This document shows positions 14,642 through 22,934 of a DNA stretch of 28,306 nucleotides, piece by piece; positions within the stretch are counted from its first letter, which is position 1; every line of letters starts with the position of its first letter. Source of the DNA: Fluviibacter sp039805865 (lineage in GTDB: Bacteria > Pseudomonadota > Gammaproteobacteria > Burkholderiales > Rhodocyclaceae); the NCBI GenBank assembly GCA_039805865.1, contig JBDLTI010000022.1, forward strand, positions 1 through 28,306. Reading direction: 5' to 3'. Position numbers and translations under genes: made by a program. The notes below the pieces were generated by a model. That model saw only the letters and a list, made by a program, of their open reading frames with translations, had not been told where the DNA came from and made no database searches.

Positions 14642-15619
14642 TCAGTTACGCTCGAGACCGGCCGGTGGCCAGTTGTCGAGGCGCATACCCAAGGTAAGGC
14701 CACGCGAAGCGAGGACATCCTTGATTTCGTTGAGCGACTTGCGACCCAGGTTCGGGGTCTTGAGCAGCTCGTTTTCAGTACGCTGAATCAGGTCGCCGAT
14801 GTAATAGATGTTTTCAGCCTTCAGGCAGTTGGCCGAGCGCACTGTGAGCTCAAGGTCGTCGACCGGCTTGAGCAGCACAGGGTCGATCGGTGCCGACTTG
14901 CCACCGTCAGCACCATTGGTGGTGCCTTCGAGGTCTGCAAACAGCGACATCTGATCGATGAGAATGCGTGCAGCAACGCGCACGGCTTCTTCAGGATCGA
15001 TAACGCCGTTGGTTTCAATATCCATTACCAGCTTGTCGAGGTCAGTACGCTGTTCGACACGGGCGGCTTCTACCGAGTAAGCAACACGGCGTACCGGGCT
15101 GAAGCTGGCGTCCAGCATCAGATGACCGATAACTTTGTGCTCTTCAGCTTGCTTGCGCTGGTTGGCAGGCACATAACCACGGCCTTTTTCAACCTTGATT
15201 TCCATGTCCAGCTTGCCGCCGGCATGAATGTGCGCCAGTACGTGGTCCGGGTTGATGATTTCTACATCATGCGGTACTTCGATATCCGAAGCGCGCACAA
15301 CGCCTTCACCCGACTTGCTGACCTTGACCACAACTTCGTTGCGGCTGTGCAGTTTGAACACAACGCCCTTCAGGTTGAGGAGCAGGTCAACAACGTCTTC
15401 CTGAACGCCGTCGATGGTGGAGTACTCGTGTACAACACCGTCGATCTTGACTTCGGTCGGCGCGTAGCCTTCCATGGAAGACAGCAGGATACGACGCAGT
15501 GCATTACCCAGCGTATGACCATAACCACGCTCGAACGGTTCCATGACCACTTTGGCGTGAACCGGAGAGATGGTCTGGACATCGATGCTGCGCGGCTTCA
15601 ATAGTGCATTTCCTTGCAT
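14642..15619 (-). CDS. rpoA: RNA polymerase alpha subunit
   Basis: A 325-residue subunit from ATG 15619, which has AGGAA upstream; the longer frame would need TTG. The N-terminal domain (to about residue 235), with EPFERGYGHTLGNALRRILL, nucleates polymerase assembly. The C-terminal domain carries ELTVRSANCLKAENIYYIGD, including the arginine that contacts UP elements and activators, and ends with the usual GLTLGMRLDNWPP. Its position between rpsD and rplQ is the standard alpha-operon layout. Confidence 0.98.
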   Translation of the reverse strand: MQGNALLKPRSIDVQTISPVHAKVVMEPFERGYGHTLGNALRRILLSSMEGYAPTEVKIDGVVHEYSTIDGVQEDVVDLLLNLKGVVFKLHSRNEVVVKVSKSGEGVVRASDIEVPHDVEIINPDHVLAHIHAGGKLDMEIKVEKGRGYVPANQRKQAEEHKVIGHLMLDASFSPVRRVAYSVEAARVEQRTDLDKLVMDIETNGVIDPEEAVRVAARILIDQMSLFADLEGTTNGADGGKSAPIDPVLLKPVDDLELTVRSANCLKAENIYYIGDLIQRTENELLKTPNLGRKSLNEIKDVLASRGLTLGMRLDNWPPAGLERN

Positions 15620-15675
15620 GAGCGATTCCTGTTTAAGATTCAAAAGTAAGCTGAAAACTCAGTGAGCCTTAAGGC

Positions 15676-16305
15676 TTACTTCGAATACAGTTCGATGACG
15701 AGGCCTTCGTTGAGGGTCGGCGACAGTTCCGAGCGCTGTGGCATAGCCTTGAAGGTTGCCTTACCAGCCTTGGTGTCTACCGAAACCCACTCTGGGAAAC
15801 CACGGCTTTCGGCAGCTTCAAGTGCAGCCTTAACACGCAGTTGACCACGCGAAGCTTCAGTCAGCTCAATCGTATCGCCCGGTTTGAGGCTGTACGAAGG
15901 AATGTTGACGCGCTTGCCATTAACCAGAACACCATTGTGGCGAACCAGTTGACGCGCCTCAGCACGCGAACCAGCAAAGCCGATACGATAGGTGGTTGCG
16001 TCCAGACGGGCTTCCAGCAGTTGCAACAGGTTTTCACCGGTCTGACCCTTGCGGCGATCAGCCTCGAAGAAAATCTTGCGGAACTGGCCTTCCAGCACGC
16101 CGTAGATGCGACGGATCTTCTGCTTGGCGCGCAGGTGCACACCATAGTCAGACAGACGGGCACCCGAACGCTGACCATGTTGGCCAGGTGCGTACGCACG
16201 GCGCTCGATGGCGCACTTGTCACTGAAACATTTTTCAGCTTTGAGGAACAGCTTTTCGCCTTCGCGGCGGCACTGACGGCATTTAGGATCTAGATTACGA
16301 GCCAT
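15676..16305 (-). CDS. rpsD: 30S ribosomal protein uS4, cysteine-containing form
   Basis: A 209-residue protein that nucleates 30S assembly by binding 16S rRNA; in E. coli it also represses its own operon. Four N-terminal cysteines (Cys9, Cys12, Cys26, Cys31) form a potential zinc-binding site (the C+ form). The S4 RNA-binding domain includes AGSRAEARQLVRHNGVLVNG. It lies 12 bases after rpsK and 56 bases before rpoA. Confidence 0.98.
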   Translation of the reverse strand: MARNLDPKCRQCRREGEKLFLKAEKCFSDKCAIERRAYAPGQHGQRSGARLSDYGVHLRAKQKIRRIYGVLEGQFRKIFFEADRRKGQTGENLLQLLEARLDATTYRIGFAGSRAEARQLVRHNGVLVNGKRVNIPSYSLKPGDTIELTEASRGQLRVKAALEAAESRGFPEWVSVDTKAGKATFKAMPQRSELSPTLNEGLVIELYSK

Positions 16306-16317
16306 GTCAGGTTCTCC

Positions 16318-16707
16318 TTAAATACGGCGCTTTTTCGGAGGACGGCAGCCGTTGTGCGGCACCGGTGTCACATCCGAAATTGCAGTGATCTTGATTCCCA
16401 GTGCGTTCAGTGCACGCACAGCCGATTCACGGCCTGGGCCTGGACCCTTGATGCGGACTTCAAGGTTCTTGATGCCGCATTCCTGGGCCACTTTACCGGC
16501 TGCTTCAGCAGCAACCTGAGCAGCAAACGGGGTCGACTTACGTGAGCCCTTGAAGCCGGCGCCACCTGAAGTTGCCCACGACAGTGCATTGCCCTGGCGA
16601 TCGGTAATGGTGATGATAGTGTTATTGAACGATGCGTGAACGTGAACGATCCCGTCGGCGATGTTCTTTTTAATCTTTTTACGAACTTTAGTCGATGTCT
16701 TGGCCAT
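16318..16707 (-). CDS. rpsK: 30S ribosomal protein uS11
   Basis: A 129-residue small-subunit platform protein. The stretch VHVHASFNNTIITITDRQGN and the C-terminal VTPVPHNGCRPPKKRRI are diagnostic. It follows rpsM by 22 bases and precedes rpsD by 12. Confidence 0.98.
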   Translation of the reverse strand: MAKTSTKVRKKIKKNIADGIVHVHASFNNTIITITDRQGNALSWATSGGAGFKGSRKSTPFAAQVAAEAAGKVAQECGIKNLEVRIKGPGPGRESAVRALNALGIKITAISDVTPVPHNGCRPPKKRRI

Positions 16708-16729
16708 CTCTGGTGCCTTTCCTTATCGA

Positions 16730-17095
16730 TTACTTCTTACCAGCGATCGCGGCCTTGCGCGGACCCTTACGGGTACGGGCATTGGTACGCGTGCGCTGAC
16801 CACGGCAAGGCAGACCCTTACGGTGGCGGAAACCACGGTAGCAGCCAAGATCCATGAGGCGTTTGATGTTCATGGTGACTTCGCGGCGCAGGTCACCTTC
16901 GACGGTGAACTTAGCTACTTCGTCACGCAGACGCTCCATATCCGCATCGGTCAGATCTTTGATCTTTGACGTCCGCGTAACGCTGGCAGCGTCACAGATT
17001 TTCTGTGCACGTGTACGACCGATGCCAAAGATGGCAGTCAGTGCGATTTCGGCATGTTGATGGTTGGGAATATTTACCCCAGCAATACGAGCCAT
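16730..17095 (-). CDS. rpsM: 30S ribosomal protein uS13
   Basis: A 121-residue protein of the 30S head that contacts the 50S subunit and P-site tRNA. MARIAGVNIPNHQHAEIALT and the basic tail RGQRTRTNARTRKGPRK identify it. The start has GAGGA upstream. It is the first alpha-operon gene after rpmJ, with a 50-base gap that contains a strong palindrome. Confidence 0.98.
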   Translation of the reverse strand: MARIAGVNIPNHQHAEIALTAIFGIGRTRAQKICDAASVTRTSKIKDLTDADMERLRDEVAKFTVEGDLRREVTMNIKRLMDLGCYRGFRHRKGLPCRGQRTRTNARTRKGPRKAAIAGKK

Positions 17096-17126
17096 TGAGT
17101 ATCCTCAGTCTCTACTGAACTTGAAC

Positions 17127-17147
17127 AATTGCGTCAATGACGCAATT
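17127..17147 (-). promoter_or_regulatory. Palindrome/hairpin between rpmJ and rpsM
   Basis: AATTGCGTCA and its exact reverse complement TGACGCAATT flank one central base, giving an 8-bp stem with a 5-base loop in RNA. The element overlaps the rpmJ stop codon and lies 31 bases before rpsM. No U-tract follows, so it is not a normal terminator. In E. coli, S4 represses the alpha operon at the rpsM leader, so this may be a local control element. A weak -35-like TTGACG lies in the right arm on the minus strand. Confidence 0.5.
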
Positions 17148-17259
17148 AACCCTGACGCTGCTTGTGGCGTGGATCGGTGCAAATCACACGAACCACACCT
17201 TTGCGGCGGATGATCTTGCAGTTCCGGCAGATGCGCCGTACCGAAGCCAAAACTTTCAT
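17146..17259 (-). CDS. rpmJ: 50S ribosomal protein bL36, zinc-ribbon form
   Basis: A 37-residue protein beginning MKVLASVRRICRNCKIIRRK. Cys11, Cys14, Cys27 and His32 form the classic zinc site of the C+ form. ATG 17259 has AAAGGAG upstream (spacing 6). It follows secY by 114 bases and precedes rpsM by 50. The usual neighbour infA is absent between secY and rpmJ. Confidence 0.97.
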   Translation of the reverse strand: MKVLASVRRICRNCKIIRRKGVVRVICTDPRHKQRQG

Positions 17260-17373
17260 TACCTACTCCTTTATATCGACATTCAGCCCAGCCGTGGCTT
17301 CCTGTCGGGTTCTTGCGTAGAGATTTAAAACAAAAAACGATTACTGCGTTGATCGGTATGTCTAGATAGCGAT

Positions 17374-18690
17374 TTACCGGCTACCTAAGCCGCCCTTGAA
17401 GTTTGCCTTCTTCAGGAGGTTTTCATACTGATGCGACATTGCAAAAGCCTGCACCTGGGACATGAAGTCCATAGTGACGACCACAATAATGAGCAGCGAG
17501 GTGCCGCCAAAGTAGAACGGCACGTTCCACTTGAGAATCAGGAACTCCGGCAACAGACAGACGATGGTGATGTACACGGCACCGATCAGTGTGAGGCGGG
17601 TCAGAATTTTTTCGATATAACGCGAGGTTTGCTCACCCGGGCGAATGCCTGGAATGAATGCACCACTCTTCTTCAGGTTGTCCGAGGTTTCACGGGTGTT
17701 AAATACCAGGGCCGTGTAGAAGAAGCAGAAGAATACAATAGCTGCTGCATAAAACAGGATGTAAAGCGGCTGTCCTGGCGACAGACCGTTAGCAATATCC
17801 TTGAGCCACAGCATGTTCTCGCCGGAACCAAACCAGCCTGCCAGCGTTGCCGGGAACAGAATGATCGACGAGGCGAAGATAGGCGGGATAACGCCAGCCA
17901 TGTTGAGCTTGAGCGGCAGGAACGACGACTGACCACCGTAGAGCTTGTTGCCCACTTGACGCTTGGCGTAGTTCACCAGAATGCGGCGTTGACCACGTTC
18001 AACGAACACAACGAATGCGGTCACGACAACGACGATGGCAACGATAACAATTGCCGTCAGCGGGTTCATGGCACCGGTACGGACCAGTTCCAGAATGCCC
18101 CCCAGCGAGCCCGGCAGGCCTGCGGCGATACCGGCGAAGATGATGATCGAGATGCCATTTCCCAGACCACGTTCTGTGATCTGCTCACCCACCCACATGA
18201 GGAAAATGGTACCGGTGACCAGGGTAATCACGGTTTCAAGGCGGAAGCCCATGCCGGGATCAAGCACGAGGCCTGGCTGCGCTTCGAGGGCAACTGCAAT
18301 GCCGAGCGCCTGGAAGAAAGCCAGAACGACGGTGCCGTAGCGGGTGTACTGCGAAATCTTGTGTTGTCCAGCCTGACCCTCTTTCTTCAGAGATTCGAGC
18401 GCAGGACTCGCCACAGTCATCAATTGCATGATGATCGATGCGGAGATGTAGGGCATGATGCCCAGTGCAAACACGGTAAAGCGAGACAGCGCACCACCGG
18501 AGAACATGTTGAACATGCCGAGGATGCCGTCTTTCTGACGAGAAAACAGATCGGACAGCACCGACGGGTCAATTCCCGGTACGGGAATGTGCGCGCCGAT
18601 GCGATACACGATGAGCGCACCCAGCAGGAACATCAAGCGACGCTTGAGTTCCCCGTGTTTGCTACCCTGCGTGAGTGCGTTTTGCTGCAT
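17374..18690 (-). CDS. secY: Preprotein translocase subunit SecY
   Basis: A 438-residue inner-membrane channel protein of ten helices through which unfolded proteins are exported or inserted. The plug/helix 2 region (GGALSRFTVFALGIMPYISA), the LYGGQSSFLPLKLNMAGVIP loop and PGIRPGEQTSRYIEKILTRL are conserved. It lies at the end of the spc operon, 22 bases after rplO, as usual. The 114-base gap after it (17260-17373) holds no gene that I can recognise. Confidence 0.98.
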   Translation of the reverse strand: MQQNALTQGSKHGELKRRLMFLLGALIVYRIGAHIPVPGIDPSVLSDLFSRQKDGILGMFNMFSGGALSRFTVFALGIMPYISASIIMQLMTVASPALESLKKEGQAGQHKISQYTRYGTVVLAFFQALGIAVALEAQPGLVLDPGMGFRLETVITLVTGTIFLMWVGEQITERGLGNGISIIIFAGIAAGLPGSLGGILELVRTGAMNPLTAIVIVAIVVVVTAFVVFVERGQRRILVNYAKRQVGNKLYGGQSSFLPLKLNMAGVIPPIFASSIILFPATLAGWFGSGENMLWLKDIANGLSPGQPLYILFYAAAIVFFCFFYTALVFNTRETSDNLKKSGAFIPGIRPGEQTSRYIEKILTRLTLIGAVYITIVCLLPEFLILKWNVPFYFGGTSLLIIVVVTMDFMSQVQAFAMSHQYENLLKKANFKGGLGSR

Positions 18691-18712
18691 GTCCGATCAG
18701 TTCCTGTATGAC

Positions 18713-19150
18713 TTAAGCTGCTTCGATCGAGCCGCCAGCGGCTTCGATGGCTGCCTTGGCGCCCTTGGTGGCGCTGATGCCCTTGAGCACAACCTTGCGG
18801 CTGATTTCACCGGACAGCACAACCTTGGCCGACAGCGCCAGCGACGATACAACGCCACACTGCTTGAGCACGGCCAGGTCGACATCGTCAACCGGCATGT
18901 TCTGCAGATCGCTGAGGCGAACTTCAGCAACACGTGCACGCGTCAGCGAAACGAAACCACGCTTCGGCAGACGACGATGCAGCGGCATTTGACCGCCTTC
19001 GAAACCAACCTTGTGGTAACCGCCGGTACGCGACTTCTGACCTTTGTGACCACGGCCCGAAGTTTTGCCCAGACCGCTGCCGATGCCACGGCCAACGCGC
19101 TTTGCAGCGTGTTTGGCACCAGCACCCGGTTTAATGGTATTGAGTTCCAT
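18713..19150 (-). CDS. rplO: 50S ribosomal protein uL15
   Basis: A 145-residue protein. The glycine- and lysine-rich N-terminus MELNTIKPGAGAKHAAKRVG and the block KTSGRGHKGQKSRTGG are diagnostic, followed by FEGGQMPLHRRLPKRGF. It lies between rpmD (9 bases upstream) and secY. Confidence 0.98.
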   Translation of the reverse strand: MELNTIKPGAGAKHAAKRVGRGIGSGLGKTSGRGHKGQKSRTGGYHKVGFEGGQMPLHRRLPKRGFVSLTRARVAEVRLSDLQNMPVDDVDLAVLKQCGVVSSLALSAKVVLSGEISRKVVLKGISATKGAKAAIEAAGGSIEAA

Positions 19151-19159
19151 AGCTTCCTC

Positions 19160-19345
19160 TTAGACGCTTTCGCTCTTCACGAGGTATTGAACCTTGTGAA
19201 TCATGCCGCGGACGGCCGGGGTGTCTTCCAGCACAGCGGTCGAGTTAACACGGCCCAGACCCAGACCACGCACAGTAGCGCGGTGATCTTGCTTGGTGCC
19301 GATAACGCTCTTGACGAGCGTAACCTTGAGTTTTTTATTCGACAT
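19160..19345 (-). CDS. rpmD: 50S ribosomal protein uL30
   Basis: A 61-residue protein of typical bacterial length, with LKVTLVKSVIGTKQDHRATV and the LGLGRVNSTAVLEDTPAVRG region. It starts three bases after the rpsE stop, so the two are translationally linked. Confidence 0.97.
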   Translation of the reverse strand: MSNKKLKVTLVKSVIGTKQDHRATVRGLGLGRVNSTAVLEDTPAVRGMIHKVQYLVKSESV

Positions 19346-19348
19346 GAC

Positions 19349-19876
19349 TTACCCCAGAATTTCTTCAACGGACTTGCCGCGCTTGGCAGCAACTTCCGAA
19401 GGTGTGTTCATGGCCTTCAGACCATTCAGGGTTGCGCGAATGACGTTGTACGGGTTGGTCGAGCCAAGGCACTTGGCAACGACGTTGGTGATACCAACAA
19501 CTTCAAACACGTTACGTACTGCACCACCGGCGATGATCCCGGTACCTTCCGGTGCCGGCTGAATGATCACCTTGGCCGCGCCGTGACGGCCGATCAGCGT
19601 GTGCTGCACGGTACCATTCTTCAGCGAAACCTTGAACAGTTGGCGACGGGCTTCGTCCATGGCCTTTTGAACTGCCAGTGGCACTTCGCGAGCCTTGCCC
19701 TTGCCCATGCCGACACCACCGTCACCGTCACCGACCACAGTCAGTGCGGCGAAGCTCATGATACGGCCACCCTTTACGGTCTTGCTTACGCGGTTGATGG
19801 CAACCATCTTCTCGCGCAGGCCTGACTCATCACGCTCTTCCGCTTGTTGCGGTTTGCGACTTTGTGCTTTCGCCAT
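19349..19876 (-). CDS. rpsE: 30S ribosomal protein uS5
   Basis: A 175-residue small-subunit protein important for decoding fidelity and for mRNA unwinding at the entry tunnel. It contains EKMVAINRVSKTVKGGRIMS, the GDGDGGVGMGKGKAREVPLA loop and VFEVVGITNVVAKCLGSTNP. The N-terminus has a short Gln/Glu/Arg-rich extension. It lies 24 bases after rplR. Confidence 0.98.
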   Translation of the reverse strand: MAKAQSRKPQQAEERDESGLREKMVAINRVSKTVKGGRIMSFAALTVVGDGDGGVGMGKGKAREVPLAVQKAMDEARRQLFKVSLKNGTVQHTLIGRHGAAKVIIQPAPEGTGIIAGGAVRNVFEVVGITNVVAKCLGSTNPYNVIRATLNGLKAMNTPSEVAAKRGKSVEEILG

Positions 19877-19900
19877 AGTTATCCTCGATTCCTACGCGGC

Positions 19901-20257
19901 TTAGAACTTAAGACCGTTTTCACGGGCAGCTTCAGCCAGAGCTTTAACGCGGCCGTGGTACTTGAAACCCGAGCGGTCAAAAGCTACTTCTTCGATACCT
20001 GCCTTGCGGGCACGTTCGGCAACCAGCTTGCCAACCGTTTGTGCAGCAGCAACGTTACCGCCGTTAGGAACATCCTTACGGATTTCCGTTTCAACGGTGG
20101 AGGCAGCAGCCAGAACCTTGCCACCACAAGCCGAGATGACTTGGGCGTAGATGTGCTGGTTGGTGCGGAAAACGCTCAGGCGCACGGCCTTCAGGCCAGC
20201 GATGCGGGCACGTGCCTGACGGGCACGGCGCAGACGCGACTGTTTCTTATCTTTCAT
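19901..20257 (-). CDS. rplR: 50S ribosomal protein uL18
   Basis: A 118-residue protein that binds 5S rRNA with uL5. Family features include RLSVFRTNQHIYAQVI near the N-terminus and the C-terminal FDRSGFKYHGRVKALAEAAR. It lies nine bases after rplF. Confidence 0.98.
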   Translation of the reverse strand: MKDKKQSRLRRARQARARIAGLKAVRLSVFRTNQHIYAQVISACGGKVLAAASTVETEIRKDVPNGGNVAAAQTVGKLVAERARKAGIEEVAFDRSGFKYHGRVKALAEAARENGLKF

Positions 20258-20266
20258 GAGGCACCC

Positions 20267-20800
20267 TTACTTCTTCTTGGTTTCCTTGAGGATGACGACC
20301 TCATCGGCATAACGCACACCCTTGCCCTTGTAAGGCTCTGGCTTGCGGTAAGCACGAATTTCGGCAGCAACCTGACCTACTTGTTGCTTGTCGATCCCCT
20401 TGATCAGGACTTCGGTTTGCGACGGGGTTTCCACTTTGACGCCAGCAGGCATCTTGTGGGCAACCGGGTGCGAGAAACCGAGCGAAAGGTTCAGTGTGTC
20501 ACCCTGGGCAGCGGCACGATAGCCCACGCCAACCAGTGTGAGTTTCTTTTCGAAACCCTGGGACACGCCATTGACCAGATTGGCCAGCAGTGCGCGTGTG
20601 GTGCCCGACAGTGCGTTTGCATTTTCTGCGCCTGCAACTGCCTTAACAACCAACTGCTCACCTTCGACCAACACGTCAACTGCCGGGTTACGGTTCAGCG
20701 TCAGCGAACCCAGCGGGCCCTTGACGGTGACGTTGTTACCAGCAAGATTGACTTCAACACCTTTAGGCAGTGCGATTGGATTCTTAGCTACACGAGACAT
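20267..20800 (-). CDS. rplF: 50S ribosomal protein uL6
   Basis: A 177-residue protein near the factor-binding centre. The ATG at 20800 gives the normal MSRVAKNPIALPKGVEV start; a longer frame would run into rpsH. It contains VGVGYRAAAQGDTLNLSLGF and ends RKPEPYKGKGVRYADEV followed by a lysine-rich tail. It lies 13 bases after rpsH. Confidence 0.98.
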   Translation of the reverse strand: MSRVAKNPIALPKGVEVNLAGNNVTVKGPLGSLTLNRNPAVDVLVEGEQLVVKAVAGAENANALSGTTRALLANLVNGVSQGFEKKLTLVGVGYRAAAQGDTLNLSLGFSHPVAHKMPAGVKVETPSQTEVLIKGIDKQQVGQVAAEIRAYRKPEPYKGKGVRYADEVVILKETKKK

Positions 20801-20813
20801 GTCGAATCCTCCC

Positions 20814-21209
20814 TTACGCCACGTAGCAGAGCACTTCGCCGCCGACATTGGCTGCACGGGCGCTACGATCAGTCATCACACCTTGCGGGGTCGAGACGAT
20901 TGCAATGCCCAGGCCATTCATGACGCGGGGAATGTCAGCAGACGGTTTGTAAACACGCAGGCCAGGGCGTGAGACGCGTTCAATGCGCTCAATCACCGGA
21001 CGACCAGCGTAATACTTCAAACCAATTTCTAGTTCCGGCTTGGCAGCTTCACCACGCACGGCAAAATCCTCAACGTAACCTTCATCCTTGAGCACTTTTG
21101 CAACAGCGACTTTAAGCTTGGAGGAGGGCATACGCACCACCAGCTTTTGTGCCATTTGCGCATTGCGGATGCGGGTCAGCATATCGGCGATCGGATCACT
21201 CATTGCCAT
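20814..21209 (-). CDS. rpsH: 30S ribosomal protein uS8
   Basis: A 131-residue 16S rRNA-binding protein; in E. coli it represses the spc operon by binding its mRNA. MSDPIADMLTRIRNAQMAQK and the C-terminal VMTDRSARAANVGGEVLCYV are diagnostic. It lies 15 bases after rpsN. The start may be MAMSD or MSD; the longer form has the better ribosome binding site (GGAGGA). Confidence 0.98.
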   Translation of the reverse strand: MAMSDPIADMLTRIRNAQMAQKLVVRMPSSKLKVAVAKVLKDEGYVEDFAVRGEAAKPELEIGLKYYAGRPVIERIERVSRPGLRVYKPSADIPRVMNGLGIAIVSTPQGVMTDRSARAANVGGEVLCYVA

Positions 21210-21224
21210 ATCAAATCCTCCTGC

Positions 21225-21530
21225 TTACCAGCTGGCCTTGATCACGCCCGGGATTTCTCCCTTAAAGGCGAGCTCACGGATCTTATGACGACACAGACCG
21301 AACTTGCGGAATGTGCCACGGGGACGGCCCGTCAACTGACAGCGGTTGCGGGTACGGGTTGGGTTAGCGTTGCGCGGCAGTTGCTGCAGCTTCAGGCGGG
21401 CTTCATAACGCACTTCGTCGGTTTGCGACTGGTCGTTAATGATTGCCTGGAGGGCTTCACGCTTCTTGGCGAATTTCGCAACAAGAGCGCGACGCTTCGC
21501 TTCACGATTGATCAGGGCTGTTTTGGCCAT
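21225..21530 (-). CDS. rpsN: 30S ribosomal protein uS14, long zinc-free form
   Basis: A 101-residue protein of the long type that lacks the zinc-binding CxxC pairs. NRCQLTGRPRGTFRKFGLCR is the conserved C-terminal block. It lies seven bases after rplE. Confidence 0.98.
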   Translation of the reverse strand: MAKTALINREAKRRALVAKFAKKREALQAIINDQSQTDEVRYEARLKLQQLPRNANPTRTRNRCQLTGRPRGTFRKFGLCRHKIRELAFKGEIPGVIKASW

Positions 21531-21537
21531 AATCGCC

Positions 21538-22077
21538 TCAATTCTTGAAAGGGAACTTGAAGGCAGTCAGCAAAGCCTTAGCTTCGCTGTCATTCTTCGC
21601 GGTTGTCGTGATGCTGATATTCATCCCGCGCAGAGCATCGATCTTGTCGTACTCGATTTCCGGGAAAATAATCTGCTCTTTGACACCCATGTTGTAGTTG
21701 CCACGGCCATCAAAACCCTTGCCCTGAATACCACGGAAGTCACGCACACGCGGCAGCGCCACGGTGACCAGACGATCCAGGAATTCGAACATGCGCGGAC
21801 CGCGCAGGGTGACCATGCAACCAATCGGGTAGTTATCGCGGATCTTGAAACCAGCGATGGACTTACGCGACAGGGTAACTACAGGCTTTTGGCCAGCAAT
21901 TTTGGCCAGGTCGGAAACGGCGTGCTCAAGCACCTTCTTGTCAGCAACCGCTTCACCCACACCCATGTTCAGGGTGATTTTGGTGATGCGCGGCACTTCC
22001 ATAGGCGACTTGAAGCTGAATTCTTTCATCAGCGCCGGGGCAACCGTGTTTTTGTAAAAATCTTGCAAACGTGACAT
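21538..22077 (-). CDS. rplE: 50S ribosomal protein uL5
   Basis: A 179-residue 5S rRNA-binding protein. Features include PRITKITLNMGVGEAVADKK, RDNYPIGCMVTLRGPRMFEF and GMNISITTTAKNDSEAKALL near the end. It lies ten bases after rplX. Confidence 0.98.
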   Translation of the reverse strand: MSRLQDFYKNTVAPALMKEFSFKSPMEVPRITKITLNMGVGEAVADKKVLEHAVSDLAKIAGQKPVVTLSRKSIAGFKIRDNYPIGCMVTLRGPRMFEFLDRLVTVALPRVRDFRGIQGKGFDGRGNYNMGVKEQIIFPEIEYDKIDALRGMNISITTTAKNDSEAKALLTAFKFPFKN

Positions 22078-22087
22078 GCGGATCCCC

Positions 22088-22405
22088 TTATGCCTCTACC
22101 TGTTCGCCGTTCGACTTGAACACGCGAACCTTGCGACCATCTTCGAGCACCTTGAAGCCGACGCGGTCACCCTTGCCTGCTTTGGCATTCCAAAGAGCCA
22201 GGTTGGAAACCTGAATCGGCATATCCTTGTCTACAAGACCACCTGGCGTACCCAGCATTGGGTTCGGCTTGGTTGCTTTCTTGACACGGTTGATGCCTTC
22301 TACAACAACGCGGTCTGCGTCGACACGGAGAACAACGGTGCCACGACGGCCCTTGTCCTTACCGGTGGTGACGATGACTTCGTCGCCTTTACGAATCTTA
22401 TCCAT
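22088..22405 (-). CDS. rplX: 50S ribosomal protein uL24
   Basis: A 105-residue early-assembly protein. The KOW motif (MDKIRKGDEVIVTTGKDKGR) is at the N-terminus, followed by VEGINRVKKATKPNP. It lies 12 bases after rplN. Confidence 0.98.
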   Translation of the reverse strand: MDKIRKGDEVIVTTGKDKGRRGTVVLRVDADRVVVEGINRVKKATKPNPMLGTPGGLVDKDMPIQVSNLALWNAKAGKGDRVGFKVLEDGRKVRVFKSNGEQVEA

Positions 22406-22417
22406 TTGGCGGCTTCC

Positions 22418-22786
22418 TTATAGGACTTCAGGAGCGAGCGAAACGATCTTCATGAAACGCTCCGAGCGCAGCTCACGGGTCACCGGCCCGAATATACGGG
22501 TACCGATGGGTTCGAGCTTGTTGTTCAGCAGGACGGCGGCATTGCCATCAAACTTAACGAGCGAACCATCGGGGCGGCGAACACCCTTGGCGGTGCGAAC
22601 GACGACGGCGTTGTAGACGTCACCCTTCTTCACGCGACCACGCGGCGCTGCATCTTTGATCGACACCTTGATGATGTCGCCAATGCCAGCATAACGGCGC
22701 TTTGAGCCGCCCAGCACTTTGATACACATTACAGAACGAGCGCCAGTGTTATCGGCGACGTCCAGTTTGGATTGCATCTGAATCAT
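22418..22786 (-). CDS. rplN: 50S ribosomal protein uL14
   Basis: A 122-residue protein, the normal family length when started at ATG 22786, with GGAG six bases upstream. A second ATG sits immediately before it. MIQMQSKLDVADNTGARSVM and the C-terminal GTRIFGPVTRELRSERFMK identify it. It is the first gene of the spc unit and has its own promoter in the 177-base gap upstream. Confidence 0.98.
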   Translation of the reverse strand: MIQMQSKLDVADNTGARSVMCIKVLGGSKRRYAGIGDIIKVSIKDAAPRGRVKKGDVYNAVVVRTAKGVRRPDGSLVKFDGNAAVLLNNKLEPIGTRIFGPVTRELRSERFMKIVSLAPEVL

Positions 22787-22862
22787 CATTAACTCCAACT
22801 TGTCCCGCTACCAACATATGGCGCACGGGCAGTCTTGGGTTTCAACACTTGCCGCAGCCCCG

Positions 22863-22880
22863 ATTGCACAGTTGTGCAAT
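22863..22880 (-). promoter_or_regulatory. Hairpin in the rplN leader
   Basis: A 7-bp stem (ATTGCAC/GTGCAAT) with a 4-base loop lies in the predicted 5' leader of the spc transcript, about 20-37 bases after the predicted start point and 77 before rplN. There is no U-tract. It could stabilise the 5' end or bind a regulator. Confidence 0.4.
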
Positions 22881-22905
22881 GCAAGATCACGGCGAAAGAG
22901 GCCGG

Positions 22906-22934
22906 ATTATAGCGAACTAATCCGGCCGTTGCAA
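22906..22934 (-). promoter_or_regulatory. Sigma-70 promoter of the spc operon (upstream of rplN)
   Basis: On the minus strand a -35 TTGCAA (22934-22929) and a perfect -10 TATAAT (22911-22906) are spaced by 17 bases. It lies in the gap between rpsQ and rplN, where the E. coli spc promoter also lies. The -10 sits inside a 9-bp inverted repeat (GCCGGATTA/TAATCCGGC, 22901-22926). Confidence 0.72.

Noticed and set aside
14567..19825. Long plus-strand open frames (over 300 codons) antisense to rpoA, secY and the rplO-rpsE region
   Set aside because: They mirror well-conserved ribosomal genes, lack ribosome binding sites and give no recognisable protein; they result from codon bias of the minus-strand genes.
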